Shown: one piece after another, positions 42,500 to 51,067 of the stretch
Numbering within the stretch: the first letter of the stretch is position 1
Layout: every line of letters begins with the position of its first letter
Origin: Chlamydiota bacterium
GTDB lineage: Bacteria; Chlamydiota; Chlamydiia; Chlamydiales; Rhabdochlamydiaceae
Assembly: GCA_013288005.1 (NCBI GenBank)
Contig: JABDCS010000010.1
Span: forward strand, 1 to 56,929
Length of the DNA: 56,929 nucleotides
Reading direction: 5' to 3'
Made by a program: the position numbers and the translations under genes
Notes under the pieces: model-generated
The model's input: only the letters and a program-made list of their open reading frames with translations
What the model was told of the DNA's origin: nothing
Databases searched by the model: none

Positions 42500-43483
42500 T
42501 TAAGACTTGTTAGCAATATAAGAGCCTGCACCCATTAAGGTACATTCAGAGTTGAGGATAACGCGCACGGGTATGTTTTGGAGCAAAGTTGAAAAACGAC
42601 CTTTATTGATAAAGGAGGCCATAAAGTTGCTTTTTTCCAACAAAGGAAGGAGTAGGGGTGCTAATCCCCCACCGAGATAAAGACCATTAATCGATAAAAA
42701 TTTAAGAGCTGTATTTCCCGCTTCGGCTCCATACAGAGATAAAAACCAATTCACGGCTCTTTCAGCTAAGGGGTCGCTCTCTTCTAAAGCTAATTCCGTT
42801 ATGACATGAGGAGGATCTTTAACAGTAAATGTACGACGTATTTCTGGATCCTCTTCTTCTAATCGCATATCTGCTAGAAATCGATAAATATTATAAATTC
42901 CAGGACCAGATATCACCCTTTCATAAGATGTGTGATCATACTTTTCCTTAAGGTACCGTAAAAGTTCCATCTCGAGTTCATCGCGGGGTGCAAAATCAGC
43001 ATGTCCTCCTTCACAGGCAAAAGGAATATGGCGGGTTCCATCCCAAATTATTCCAGCTTCACCAAGTCCAGTACCAGCAGATATTAATGCCCGATTTCCC
43101 GTTTCCGCATGGCCTTCATTAAGTATGAAAATTTCATCTTCGTGCAATTGCGGTATCCCATAAGCATTCGCTTCAAGATCATTTAAAAGGGCGATATGGG
43201 GAATGGAGAATTCCGTAGCTATTTGCTGGGCATCGATAATCCAAGGCAAATTGGTCGCTTTGCATTTACCGTCAATAACCGGTCCTGCTACACCAAAGCC
43301 CGCTTTATGAGGTGCCTCCCCTTTTAGGGGAGAAGAGGAAAGGAAGTCTCTAATGATCGATAATAAATCTTTATGATCGTGGCTTGCATATTTTTTCTGG
43401 AATAATTTCTCACGAAAATTCCCTTCCGGGAAAAGTGCAAGATGGGTTTTAGTTCCTCCTATATCGCCACCTAAGATCGTCAT
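42500..43483 (-). CDS. glk: Glucokinase
   Basis: ATP-dependent phosphorylation of glucose to glucose-6-phosphate. 327 residues of the Glk (non-ROK) family: phosphate-1 motif LGGDIGGTKTHLALF, NLPWIIDAQQIA, NDLEANAYGI, adenosine/phosphate-2 region SAGTGLGEAGIIWDG, EGGHADFAPRDELEMELLRYL and GGLAPLLLPLL. Glucokinase is known from environmental chlamydiae but absent from Chlamydiaceae, which import glucose-6-phosphate. The gene is divergent from recA. Confidence 0.93.
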   Translation of the reverse strand: MTILGGDIGGTKTHLALFPEGNFREKLFQKKYASHDHKDLLSIIRDFLSSSPLKGEAPHKAGFGVAGPVIDGKCKATNLPWIIDAQQIATEFSIPHIALLNDLEANAYGIPQLHEDEIFILNEGHAETGNRALISAGTGLGEAGIIWDGTRHIPFACEGGHADFAPRDELEMELLRYLKEKYDHTSYERVISGPGIYNIYRFLADMRLEEEDPEIRRTFTVKDPPHVITELALEESDPLAERAVNWFLSLYGAEAGNTALKFLSINGLYLGGGLAPLLLPLLEKSNFMASFINKGRFSTLLQNIPVRVILNSECTLMGAGSYIANKS

Positions 43484-43681
43484 CGCGTTAGCTCTTTTGT
43501 AATAACAATTTTAACGTTGTACTTTGAACTACTTTTAGCCCAAACTTTAGCTGCCTTTTCGTTCCAAATTTGCTGAATTCATATACGAAATCGCCATTAG
43601 CTTTGCAATTTGAAATTCAAAAAAGATAAACAATAAAATGAAAAAAACTTGTTTTATACAACAGGTTCTTCAGTTTTAACT

Positions 43682-43711
43682 TTGGCCATTATGCATTTTT
43701 TACGCTATAAA
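43682..43711 (+). promoter_or_regulatory. Likely recA promoter
   Basis: TTGGCC (43682-43687), 18 nt, TATAAA (43706-43711), ending 28 nt before the recA ATG, which has GAGGAAGAG as ribosome binding site. No convincing LexA box was found in the 256-bp gap. Confidence 0.5.
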
Positions 43712-43739
43712 GAATAGAAACACAACCGAGGAAGAGATT

Positions 43740-44804
43740 ATGTCCAATTCGCAAGATAATGCTAAAAAAAAGGCGCTCGAACTAGCGATTCAACACATCG
43801 AAAAGCAATTCGGTGACGGGGCCATCATGACACTAGGTAAACACTCTAGCACCCGTGAAATCAGCGTTATTTCGACAGGCGCAATCGCTTTAGATGCAGC
43901 CTTAGGGATAGGCGGCGTTCCTCGAGGTCGTATCGTCGAGATTTACGGACCAGAATCTTCAGGAAAATCGACATTGGCTACACACATCGTGGCCAATGCC
44001 CAGAAAAACGGCGGAATGGCTGCGTACATCGATGCTGAGCATGCTCTAGACCCTTCTTATGCCGCTAAAATTGGTGTTAAACTCGATGAGCTGTTGATCT
44101 CCCAGCCAGACTCAGGGGAAGATGCCCTCAATATCGCCGAAACTCTTGCGCGTTCGAATGCTGTTGATATCATTGTCATCGACTCCGTGGCCGCTTTGGT
44201 TCCTAAAAATGAACTAGAAGGAGAGATCGGAGATTCTCACATGGGATTACAAGCGCGGATGATGTCACAAGCCCTACGCAAGCTCACCTCTACACTTTCC
44301 AAAAGCAATACATGCGCTGTCTTCATCAACCAGATTCGAGATAAGATCGGAGTGATGTTTGGAAGTCCAGAAACTACAACAGGTGGGAAGGCCTTAAAAT
44401 TTTACGCCTCTGTTCGTATGGACATCCGAAGGATTGGCTCTATCAAAGGTGCAGACAATTCAGATGTCGGGAATCGGGTAAAAGTCAAGGTGGTCAAAAA
44501 TAAAATGGCGCCCCCTTTCCGGATCGCCGAATTCGATATCATGTTTAATATAGGCATTTCCCGAATTGGTTCTATTATCGATGTAGGGGTGGCTACAGGT
44601 GTTATTGAAAAGAAGGGAACATGGTTCAGCTATAATGGTCAACGTTTAGGACAAGGAAAAGAGGCTGTACGAGAAGAGCTCAATAAAAATCCTCAGCTGA
44701 CAGAAGAATTGGAAAAGCTCATTCTGGCCCGCTCTGCTGAAAAAGACACTTCTCAGCTTCCTACTCAAGAAAAACCAGAATCTTCGGAACTTCTAGAAGT
44801 ATAA
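43740..44804 (+). CDS. recA: Recombinase RecA
   Basis: DNA strand-exchange ATPase for homologous recombination. 354 residues with N-terminal [18 protein letters not shown], Walker [65 protein letters not shown], the L2/ATP region [33 protein letters not shown], and a normal acidic C-terminal tail. All catalytic residues appear intact. In C. trachomatis recA directly follows ygfA; here ~8.8 kb of extra genes separates them. Confidence 0.98.
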   Translation: MSNSQDNAKKKALELAIQHIEKQFGDGAIMTLGKHSSTREISVISTGAIALDAALGIGGVPRGRIVEIYGPESSGKSTLATHIVANAQKNGGMAAYIDAEHALDPSYAAKIGVKLDELLISQPDSGEDALNIAETLARSNAVDIIVIDSVAALVPKNELEGEIGDSHMGLQARMMSQALRKLTSTLSKSNTCAVFINQIRDKIGVMFGSPETTTGGKALKFYASVRMDIRRIGSIKGADNSDVGNRVKVKVVKNKMAPPFRIAEFDIMFNIGISRIGSIIDVGVATGVIEKKGTWFSYNGQRLGQGKEAVREELNKNPQLTEELEKLILARSAEKDTSQLPTQEKPESSELLEV

Positions 44805-44824
44805 GAGGGGTTCTAGATATCTGT

Positions 44825-44857
44825 CCTCCGCATTAAGCTTTAGTCCTAATGCGGGGG
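44825..44857. terminator. Terminator between recA and ispA
   Basis: CCTCCGCATTA (44825-44835) and TAATGCGGGGG (44847-44857) form an 11-bp stem (one G-U pair) with an 11-nt loop, between two converging genes. No strong uridine run follows. Confidence 0.65.
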
Positions 44858-44867
44858 TAATTAGCCT

Positions 44868-45788
44868 TTAAATTCGGGCAAGATTCGTAGCAGCGAGAGA
44901 TTGCAACATCTGATGCATCTTCAAAAATGAAGGTGTGTCAAGACGTAGACGCTTCAACAATTTTTCTGTATTGCGCAGCTCTTCTTCAAAAAGAGCCCCG
45001 GCTCGATCTTTACCCACAAAGCGCGCTAGATTGATATCTTGACACTTTCTTTCATCCTGACGGATATCGCCAATATCATCTGCAATTTGGAAGGCCATTC
45101 CAAAATGGTAGGCAAGCTTACGCAGATCGGATAAAGCCTGTAAATCCCCACCCCCAAATAACCATCCAAAAACAAAAGAGACTTCAAATAAGGTAACCGT
45201 CTTTTTGTAAATAATTTGCCGTATATTATCTAAAGTCAGGGTAATGGGGAAAAGATCGGAAAATTGACCACCTGTTGCTCCTTGGATCCCTGCACAACGC
45301 GCGGCTGTCTCTAGGGCCAGAGAAGCGATATGATCGGCGGTGGAAGAAAAGGGTGGGCCTGCACTTTTAAGAACCTCTGCATTGCGGTGGATTTTTTCAA
45401 AAGCAGCTGTAATCAGTGCATAGCTCGCTAATAAGGCTGTGGTTTCTCCATAAATTCTATGCGCAGTGGGCCTCTCTCTGCGCTCATCGTCATTGTCCAT
45501 ACAAGGAAGGTCATCGACGATTAAAGAAGCGGTATGAAAGAATTCAACTGAGAGCGCTGCATCGGAAACATTCAGTTCATGTCCGAGAGCATCAGCGACA
45601 AAATAGACAATTAAGGGGCGAAAACGTTTTCCCCCATTTGTTAATGCATATTCACACGCATCACGGAGTTTGGTTTTTTCTCCTAAAGAGGCGATGCTCT
45701 TAGCGATTTCTTGCTCTATTTTGTCACGCAAGAAAAAGAAATGCGAATGGCGTCGCTGTTCACTTGGTGGTTCTATAAGTGTAGACAT
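44868..45788 (-). CDS. ispA: Polyprenyl diphosphate synthase (farnesyl/geranylgeranyl type)
   Basis: Condenses isopentenyl diphosphate with allylic diphosphates for isoprenoid precursors. About 306 residues. First aspartate-rich motif in SLIVDDLPCMDNDDERRERPTAH, with the two extra residues between the aspartates typical of the short-chain bacterial enzymes. Second motif FQIADDIGDI. GGKRFRPLIVYF is the IPP-binding region. Chain length cannot be read with certainty. A GTG at 45797 is possible; the ATG at 45788 with GTGAGAAAT before it is preferred. It directly follows the beta-helix gene, as in C. trachomatis CT628-CT629 (memory). Confidence 0.9.
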   Translation of the reverse strand: MSTLIEPPSEQRRHSHFFFLRDKIEQEIAKSIASLGEKTKLRDACEYALTNGGKRFRPLIVYFVADALGHELNVSDAALSVEFFHTASLIVDDLPCMDNDDERRERPTAHRIYGETTALLASYALITAAFEKIHRNAEVLKSAGPPFSSTADHIASLALETAARCAGIQGATGGQFSDLFPITLTLDNIRQIIYKKTVTLFEVSFVFGWLFGGGDLQALSDLRKLAYHFGMAFQIADDIGDIRQDERKCQDINLARFVGKDRAGALFEEELRNTEKLLKRLRLDTPSFLKMHQMLQSLAATNLARI

Positions 45789-45793
45789 ATTTC

Positions 45794-46453
45794 TCACGAA
45801 GTAACAATGAATGTAGAAAGGCCTGCCTTACTATTACTCCCAATAGCTTGACAGGGGGGGAATTTAACATTCGGAGGAAGAAGGGTTCCAGGATTGGTCA
45901 CACAATTGCATCCAATCTGTCCATCATCTCCTATAATAGCACCTAATTTTTGCAAACCGGTATTCAGCTTGTCTTCTCCAATACGAATATGGACCTCGTT
46001 GTGGTCCAACCGAAAATTAGCACACTTGACGCCAGCTCCTAGATTAACGTTTTTGCCTAAAATAGAGTCGCCAACATAGTTAAAATGAGAAACGCATACG
46101 TGATCGAGAAGAATGGAGTTTTTAATCTCCGTACCATGCCCAATAACGCAGTGGGTGCCTGTAATTACATCCCCTCGTATATAAGCTCCATGTCGAATTG
46201 AAGTTCCATCACCTATGAAACATGGGCCTCTAATAAAAGCACCAGGTTCAATTGAAACCCCTTTGCCAAGATATATTTGAGAGGGATTTTCCAAATAAAC
46301 GCCTGTGGGAATTTCTGATGAAGATTGGAGGATAAGTTTTTGGAGATAGGAAGAGATCCTACTCAAAGCTTCCCAAACGTGAGTCGTATTTTCAAAAATC
46401 TCTGCATGAGCAAAGGATTTCAATGAAAAGAATTTAGAATAATGTGTTGTCAT
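45794..46453 (-). CDS. Left-handed beta-helix (GlmU-type hexapeptide) protein
   Basis: About 219 residues from the ATG at 46453 (GGA upstream; a GTG at 46483 is the outermost alternative). After a short helical N-terminus come hexapeptide turns: PSQIYLGKGVSIEPGAFIRGPCFIGDGTSIRHGAYIRGDVITGTHCVIGHGTEI and SILGKNVNLGAGVKCANFRLD. This matches the acyltransferase-like half of GlmU and nucleotidyltransferase-fused helices, without the uridylyltransferase half. Sugar or acyl transfer is inferred; the acceptor is unknown. It is upstream of ispA on the same strand. Confidence 0.75.
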   Translation of the reverse strand: MTTHYSKFFSLKSFAHAEIFENTTHVWEALSRISSYLQKLILQSSSEIPTGVYLENPSQIYLGKGVSIEPGAFIRGPCFIGDGTSIRHGAYIRGDVITGTHCVIGHGTEIKNSILLDHVCVSHFNYVGDSILGKNVNLGAGVKCANFRLDHNEVHIRIGEDKLNTGLQKLGAIIGDDGQIGCNCVTNPGTLLPPNVKFPPCQAIGSNSKAGLSTFIVTS

Positions 46454-46502
46454 ACAATGTTCCGTAACTTTTACCCTATACACGTGTTTCCCACAAGGAT
46501 AT

Positions 46503-46712
46503 CTAAGGAGGTATATATCTATATAAGTCTGCTTCTTCTTCTTCTTGTCCTGTGGAAATGTTTATAACCCCGCTTAATTCTCTGTATAAGTAGTTGTTGA
46601 AAACCTGTTGACATCTTGGACAAAACTCACCTCTTTTGAACAACGATAGAAATGAAGACCCTAAAAAAACAGGATGTGCACATGATATTGACAGGATTTC
46701 CCACACCTTCAA
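46503..46712 (-). CDS. Short Cys-containing ORF, possible zinc-finger remnant
   Basis: About 69 codons, possibly up to 78 from the previous stop. It has no ATG; TTG at 46712 would be the start. It contains CPRCQQVF and, just upstream, CAAC, so two CxxC pairs frame a helical segment, as in the zinc-ribbon start of ComF-like proteins. The second half (STGQEEEEADLYRYIPP) is acidic. No phosphoribosyltransferase domain follows. It may be a small zinc-binding protein or a remnant; a non-coding stretch cannot be excluded. The surrounding 46454-46807 gap holds nothing else clear except the metQ-end hairpin. Confidence 0.3.
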   Translation of the reverse strand: MKVWEILSISCAHPVFLGSSFLSLFKRGEFCPRCQQVFNNYLYRELSGVINISTGQEEEEADLYRYIPP

Positions 46713-46807
46713 ACAGGCAGCGCAAGTGCTACGACTGCCTATTTAGGATGCTTTTTTTTGAAGAGTTGAGCTAAAAAAAATTTGGAAAAGGCAAACAAAC
46801 TACCTCT

Positions 46808-47593
46808 TTAAAAAGAGGGAATCACCGAACCCTGATACTGTTTAATAATAAATTCCTTCATTTTTTCGGATGTCATAGCTGCCTTTAAAGCTTCAATCTC
46901 CGGCCGATTTTTCTCACCTGTTCTGATCGTGATAATATTGGCATATGGAGAATCTTTATCTTCAAGCACCAAAGCGTCTTTTAGAGGCGATAGCTTGGCT
47001 TCTAACGCGTAATTGGTGTTAATAGCAGCTGCCGACACATCTTCCAGTGTACGTGGAATCATAGCCGCATCTACTTCTATGAATTGGATGTGTTTGGGAT
47101 TGTCTGTAATATTCAAAACAGTGGCTTGTAAACTATTAGGGTTCTCCAGTTGGATAATTCCTTGCTGCTGGAGTAAACGTAAGGCTCTACCCTCGTTAGT
47201 TGGGTCATTGGGTATAGCAATTTTTGCATTCTGGGGAAGCTCCGAAAGAGAGGTGATTTTTTTTGAATAAATCCCCATCGGTTCAAGCTCAATCTTAGCT
47301 AAAGTTTCGATTTTGTAATGAAACTGTTGAATTTGTTCGTCCATGAAAGGGATGTGCTGAAAAAAATTAGCTTCAACTTCACCATTTGCTAAAGCTCGGT
47401 TGGGCATATTATAGTCATCGGTAACGACAATATCGAGATCGATGCCTTGCGCTTTAAGATCGGGTTTTACAAATTCCAATAGCTGCGAATGCGGGACGGA
47501 AGAGGCTGCAACTTTGAAGGTGTTTTTTGAACTAGAACAACTAGACAAAGAAAATAGTAGAGATGATGCGAGAAGCAAAAAATATTTATTCAT
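46808..47593 (-). CDS. metQ: Methionine-binding lipoprotein MetQ
   Basis: The substrate-binding component of the MetNIQ importer. 261 residues; lipoprotein signal MNKYFLLLASSLLFSLSSC with lipobox LSSC. NlpA/MetQ features: KVAASSVPHSQLLEFVKPDLKAQGIDLDIVV, ANFFQHIPFMDEQ, IAIPNDPTNEGRALRLLQQQGII, and ALVLEDKDSPYANIITIR. It starts within the metI end (8-bp overlap). A CCTCTTT/AAAGAGG palindrome (46803-46818) covers the stop codon and may contribute to termination. Confidence 0.95.
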   Translation of the reverse strand: MNKYFLLLASSLLFSLSSCSSSKNTFKVAASSVPHSQLLEFVKPDLKAQGIDLDIVVTDDYNMPNRALANGEVEANFFQHIPFMDEQIQQFHYKIETLAKIELEPMGIYSKKITSLSELPQNAKIAIPNDPTNEGRALRLLQQQGIIQLENPNSLQATVLNITDNPKHIQFIEVDAAMIPRTLEDVSAAAINTNYALEAKLSPLKDALVLEDKDSPYANIITIRTGEKNRPEIEALKAAMTSEKMKEFIIKQYQGSVIPSF

Positions 47594-48269
47594 AAATCAG
47601 TTTTCCTCTTTTTCTCAGAATTGCTTTAACTGCTGCATTTCCTATCCATTGAACGCTTTGAACGAGCAGGATAAGAAGAATCACTGTAACGACCATGATG
47701 AACGTATTGAATCGATTATAGCCATACTGTATCGCCACTTGTCCAAGCCCACCGCCTCCTACAAGGCCCGCCATTGCGCTATATCCAATTAGGCTTACCA
47801 TGGTGAGGGTAATACCCGACAAGATCGAAGGGAGGGCTTCTAACAAAAGTACTTTGGTGATGATTTGCCAACTATTCGATCCCATCATGATAGAAGCTTC
47901 CAGAATATGGTGATCGATTTCCTTTAAGCTTGTTTCAATGAGTCTTGCCACAAAGGGTGCCGCTGCAATAGTTAGAGGAACTATAGAGGCTGTTGTGCCC
48001 AAGCTTGTTCCAATAAGCCATCGTGAAAAAGGAATAAGGGCAACCATAAGAATAGCAAAGGGAAAAGAACGCCCTATATTCACGATAGTTTCCAACAATT
48101 TATAGAGAGGTAGGTTTTCCTTAATATGGCCTCTATCCGTGATGGCTAGGATCACTCCCAAAGGCAGACCGATGATAACAGCAAAAAAAGAGGAAACAGC
48201 CACCATATAGATAGTGTTCCATAGCTGAAGAGGCAGAAGTTGAATAGCGAGATCAATATTAGGATTCAT
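47586..48269 (-). CDS. metI: Methionine ABC transporter permease MetI
   Basis: 227 residues, about five hydrophobic segments. The coupling-helix region ASIMMGSNSWQIITKVLLLEALPSILSGI is the EAA-type loop that docks on MetN. The N-terminal IYMVAVSSFFAVIIGLPLGVIL and SFPFAILMVALIPFSRWLIGTSLG follow the MetI pattern. It overlaps metN by 11 bp and metQ by 8 bp. Confidence 0.95.
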   Translation of the reverse strand: MNPNIDLAIQLLPLQLWNTIYMVAVSSFFAVIIGLPLGVILAITDRGHIKENLPLYKLLETIVNIGRSFPFAILMVALIPFSRWLIGTSLGTTASIVPLTIAAAPFVARLIETSLKEIDHHILEASIMMGSNSWQIITKVLLLEALPSILSGITLTMVSLIGYSAMAGLVGGGGLGQVAIQYGYNRFNTFIMVVTVILLILLVQSVQWIGNAAVKAILRKRGKLIYE

Positions 48270-49311
48270 TTCTTTGTAAAACCTCGTGATGAACTGTTTT
48301 TTCTGCGAGATACGCCAAAGCTCCCGTTACCCCTTCAACACTCCCCGTTATTTCAATAATTAAGGTGCCAATGGTTGTGGTTTGTAAACGATCAATCCAT
48401 CCGAGTAAGATATTGGCATCCACTTGATATTTTTTTACTATTTCGGAAATAAGAGGCTCACTCGCTGCGGTTCCTTTAAATTTGAGCCTTAAAAGTTTGC
48501 GATTAGGAGAAGGAGCTTTGAAGAACTCTTCGGGGATTTCGTGGAAAGCACGCTGTAGAAATTGCTTCGTTGTGGGGTGTCTAGGCTCTCCGAATATCTG
48601 AGCAACAGAGCCTTCTTCAACAATTTTTCCTGCTTCAATTACAGCGACTTTATTGCAGATGTTTTTGACTACATCCATATCATGTGTAATCAAAACAATT
48701 GTCACTCCCAATTTCTCATTGATCATTTTTAAAAGATCTAAAATTTCTTTAGTGGTTCTGGGATCTAAAGCCGACGTTGCCTCATCACAAAATAGGACTT
48801 CTGGGTTATTCGCCAGCGCTCTAGCAATTCCCACTCTTTGCTTTTCTCCTCCACTCAAGGAAGCTGGATAAATATCTTTTTTAGATGTAAGACCGACTAA
48901 GCTTAAAAGCTCATCCACACGTTTGTTTTGTTCAAATTTTGAAACTCCGGCGATTTCAAGAGGGTAGGTGATGTTCCCAGCCACAGTACGAGAACTAAGT
49001 AAATTGAAATGTTGAAAGATCATGCCAATTTTCTGGCGAAAACTCCTGAGACTATGTCTTTTCAAATGGCTAATGTCGACATTGTGAAAAGAAATTTTTC
49101 CTGAAGAGGGTTTGATTAGTCCAGCAAGGCAGCGAATCAAGGTGGACTTTCCTGCTCCGCTTAAGCCGATAATCCCATAACAATCGCCTTTGGCAATGGC
49201 AAAAGTTATAGTGTTCAACACTCTTAGGATTTTACCTGCCTGCGTATAAGTTTTTGAAAGGGCAGAGATTTCAATGAGAGGAGTCGAGTGTTCTTGCTGG
49301 CCAGGATTCAT
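48259..49311 (-). CDS. metN: Methionine ABC transporter ATPase MetN
   Basis: 350 residues. Walker A GLSGAGKST, Q-loop MIFQHFNLL, signature LSGGEKQRVGIA, Walker B VLFCDEATSALD, H-loop LITHDMDVV. The C-terminal ~95 residues form the NIL (ACT-like) regulatory domain, which binds methionine and inhibits transport in the E. coli enzyme. First gene of metNIQ. The upstream gap has a nested palindrome at 49321-49369. No SAM riboswitch or MetJ box recognised. Confidence 0.95.
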   Translation of the reverse strand: MNPGQQEHSTPLIEISALSKTYTQAGKILRVLNTITFAIAKGDCYGIIGLSGAGKSTLIRCLAGLIKPSSGKISFHNVDISHLKRHSLRSFRQKIGMIFQHFNLLSSRTVAGNITYPLEIAGVSKFEQNKRVDELLSLVGLTSKKDIYPASLSGGEKQRVGIARALANNPEVLFCDEATSALDPRTTKEILDLLKMINEKLGVTIVLITHDMDVVKNICNKVAVIEAGKIVEEGSVAQIFGEPRHPTTKQFLQRAFHEIPEEFFKAPSPNRKLLRLKFKGTAASEPLISEIVKKYQVDANILLGWIDRLQTTTIGTLIIEITGSVEGVTGALAYLAEKTVHHEVLQRNES

Positions 49312-49320
49312 TATAATCTA

Positions 49321-49369
49321 ATCTCGTAAAATTATTTATTCGGAATAAATTATCTTAAAATTGCGAGAT
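49321..49369. promoter_or_regulatory. Nested palindrome upstream of metN
   Basis: Inner perfect repeat ATTTATTC (49334-49341), G, GAATAAAT (49343-49350); outer arms ATCTCG (49321-49326) and CGAGAT (49364-49369). It lies 10-58 bp before the metN start codon, where an operator or leader hairpin would act. Confidence 0.4.
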
Positions 49370-49482
49370 AAAATCTAGATTCAATTTAGAATATTTGATC
49401 TCGGAGAAAATGGTTTAGATTCGTTTTTAAAAAAATCAATAAAACAATGTATTATAATAAATTTCTTTCGAGTTAAAACAAC

Positions 49483-50274
49483 TTACAAACGTATTCCAAA
49501 TCGATTGCCGGATTCATAGCGCTTCAATCCGTAATGAAAGACTACGAAGGCAACCACAAAAAAACCAATAGAACTACAAAGTAAAATAACAAGTTTTAAC
49601 CAAGAAAAACTGCGTAATAACTCTACGGGCATGTATCCAATAACCCCTGCTGGAATTAGGGTGAACATGACGAGTTGAAGGATTCCAGAATAAATATTAG
49701 TAGGGTAGAGAGCGAAAAGAAAAAGAGAATCGCAATAATATTTGGAAACTTTTTCAATTGATCCAAGCCAAAAGACTAAACTGTGAGCAATGATTCCAAA
49801 TGCTGTAAAAACTAAGCAGCTGCAGACTACACCCAGTAAAATCAAAAACAAGGAGTAGATAGTAGCGAATTTACCCAGTATAATTAGAATTACTGTCGTC
49901 AGTAAATGTCCCCACCCTTTGGAAAATGATTTTGAACTGATTAGATGGACAAGTAAATTTTTAGGCTGCGTCATGAAAGGGTCGAGATCGCCATTTAGAA
50001 TAGCCTGAGAAATTTGCTTAACCCCACCGAAGCAAATCTGCATGAGACCATATCCACCCATGCAAATCGCGTTCAATGCGATCATATCGTTCATCGTCCA
50101 GCCAGAAATCTGGTTAAACTGTCTAAAAAAGATCCACCACATCAAAAGAAAAATGAGATTATTGGCCACCATCAAGGCCAACTCAAGTAGAAAAGAAGCT
50201 CGAATGCTAATGGAAGCGCGTACGCTCGTCCGAAGAAGGTGAAAAAAGAAACGAATGGTTTTAACAAAAGACAT
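49483..50274 (-). CDS. ABC-2 type permease (COG3694-like)
   Basis: 263 residues with about six hydrophobic segments, including NLIFLLMWWIFFRQFNQISGWTMNDMIAL, the typical opening of this uncharacterised permease family, and MTQPKNLLVHLISSKSFSKGWGHLL. With the next two genes it makes an importer/exporter of the COG4586-COG4587-COG3694 type found in many bacteria; the substrate is unknown. It starts four bases after the second permease stop. Confidence 0.82.
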   Translation of the reverse strand: MSFVKTIRFFFHLLRTSVRASISIRASFLLELALMVANNLIFLLMWWIFFRQFNQISGWTMNDMIALNAICMGGYGLMQICFGGVKQISQAILNGDLDPFMTQPKNLLVHLISSKSFSKGWGHLLTTVILIILGKFATIYSLFLILLGVVCSCLVFTAFGIIAHSLVFWLGSIEKVSKYYCDSLFLFALYPTNIYSGILQLVMFTLIPAGVIGYMPVELLRSFSWLKLVILLCSSIGFFVVAFVVFHYGLKRYESGNRFGIRL

Positions 50275-50278
50275 CCTC

Positions 50279-51067
50279 CTAGCCTCCCTCGATATTTACA
50301 ATTCGCAATCCTCTTCTATAGAGAAGAAGCAAGGAGCAAGTGCCAAGAATTCCCCAAAAAAACAGGTTACCTACTAAAGTAATGACGTTAATCCATGTAA
50401 AATCCATAGCTAGAGCGCTTCTATCTCCTAAAATTGCAGGAAATGGAGTTAAATGAGCAACTTTCTGAAGCCACTCGGGATAAACAATGAGGGGTAACAT
50501 CAATCCTCCCAGAGTGAATAATAATTTTTCCCACATCCAGTGAAAAGGTTCCACTTGCTGAACCCAAAAGGCTGAAACGCCTACCAGCATTTTGAAAATT
50601 ACCCCGATACATCCCGCAAGCAAGCCAATGGCTATGCTTATAGCAAAAGGGCCTGGGCCAAAGGGAAAATTTTCTGCTCGGATCCAGGTGAAGATAAAGG
50701 TGACTACGCCTAGAACAATAAGACGGGCGCACAGCTCTCCAAAGCCCTCCATAAATATACTCCAGATATAGGAAATGGGTCTGGGTAATAGATAGGCAAG
50801 ACGTCCGCTACGCAAATCTTCTTCGATATTAAGCTGCATATCGGGAAGAGCAATGAGTACCCACTCATTGAAAGCAATGTACCAAAGAAGTTGATCGGGT
50901 TCGAGATTGACACCTCCAATCCTTGCGGCTACGACCTTCCAAAGATTGGAGAAAATAATCAAACACGTGATTAAAAAAATGCTGAGACCCACCAAAGATT
51001 TAGTGTTTCGTAGAGTATGAATGAAAGCAAAGCGGAAAACTGTGATGTATTTTTCTGCCTTAATCAT
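50279..51067 (-). CDS. ABC-2 type permease (COG4587-like)
   Basis: 262 residues with about six hydrophobic segments. The central EDLRSGRLAYLLPRPISYIWSIFMEGFGELCARLIVL matches the LxRP loop of the permease partner described for the preceding gene. It overlaps the ATPase gene by 8 bp, showing a tight operon order ATPase, permease, permease. Confidence 0.82.
   Translation of the reverse strand: MIKAEKYITVFRFAFIHTLRNTKSLVGLSIFLITCLIIFSNLWKVVAARIGGVNLEPDQLLWYIAFNEWVLIALPDMQLNIEEDLRSGRLAYLLPRPISYIWSIFMEGFGELCARLIVLGVVTFIFTWIRAENFPFGPGPFAISIAIGLLAGCIGVIFKMLVGVSAFWVQQVEPFHWMWEKLLFTLGGLMLPLIVYPEWLQKVAHLTPFPAILGDRSALAMDFTWINVITLVGNLFFWGILGTCSLLLLYRRGLRIVNIEGG

Noticed and set aside
43484..43739. LexA box before recA
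   Set aside because: A loose repeat (AACTTGTT...AACAGGTT) was seen but fits no LexA consensus well; absence of LexA in Chlamydiaceae makes it less likely.
46803..46818. CCTCTTT/AAAGAGG palindrome as metQ terminator
   Set aside because: Loop too small for a good hairpin as written and no U-run follows; mentioned only under metQ.
49312..49482. SAM or T-box riboswitch upstream of metNIQ
   Set aside because: The leader is AT-rich and has simple palindromes only; the conserved multi-helix core of known methionine riboswitches is not visible.
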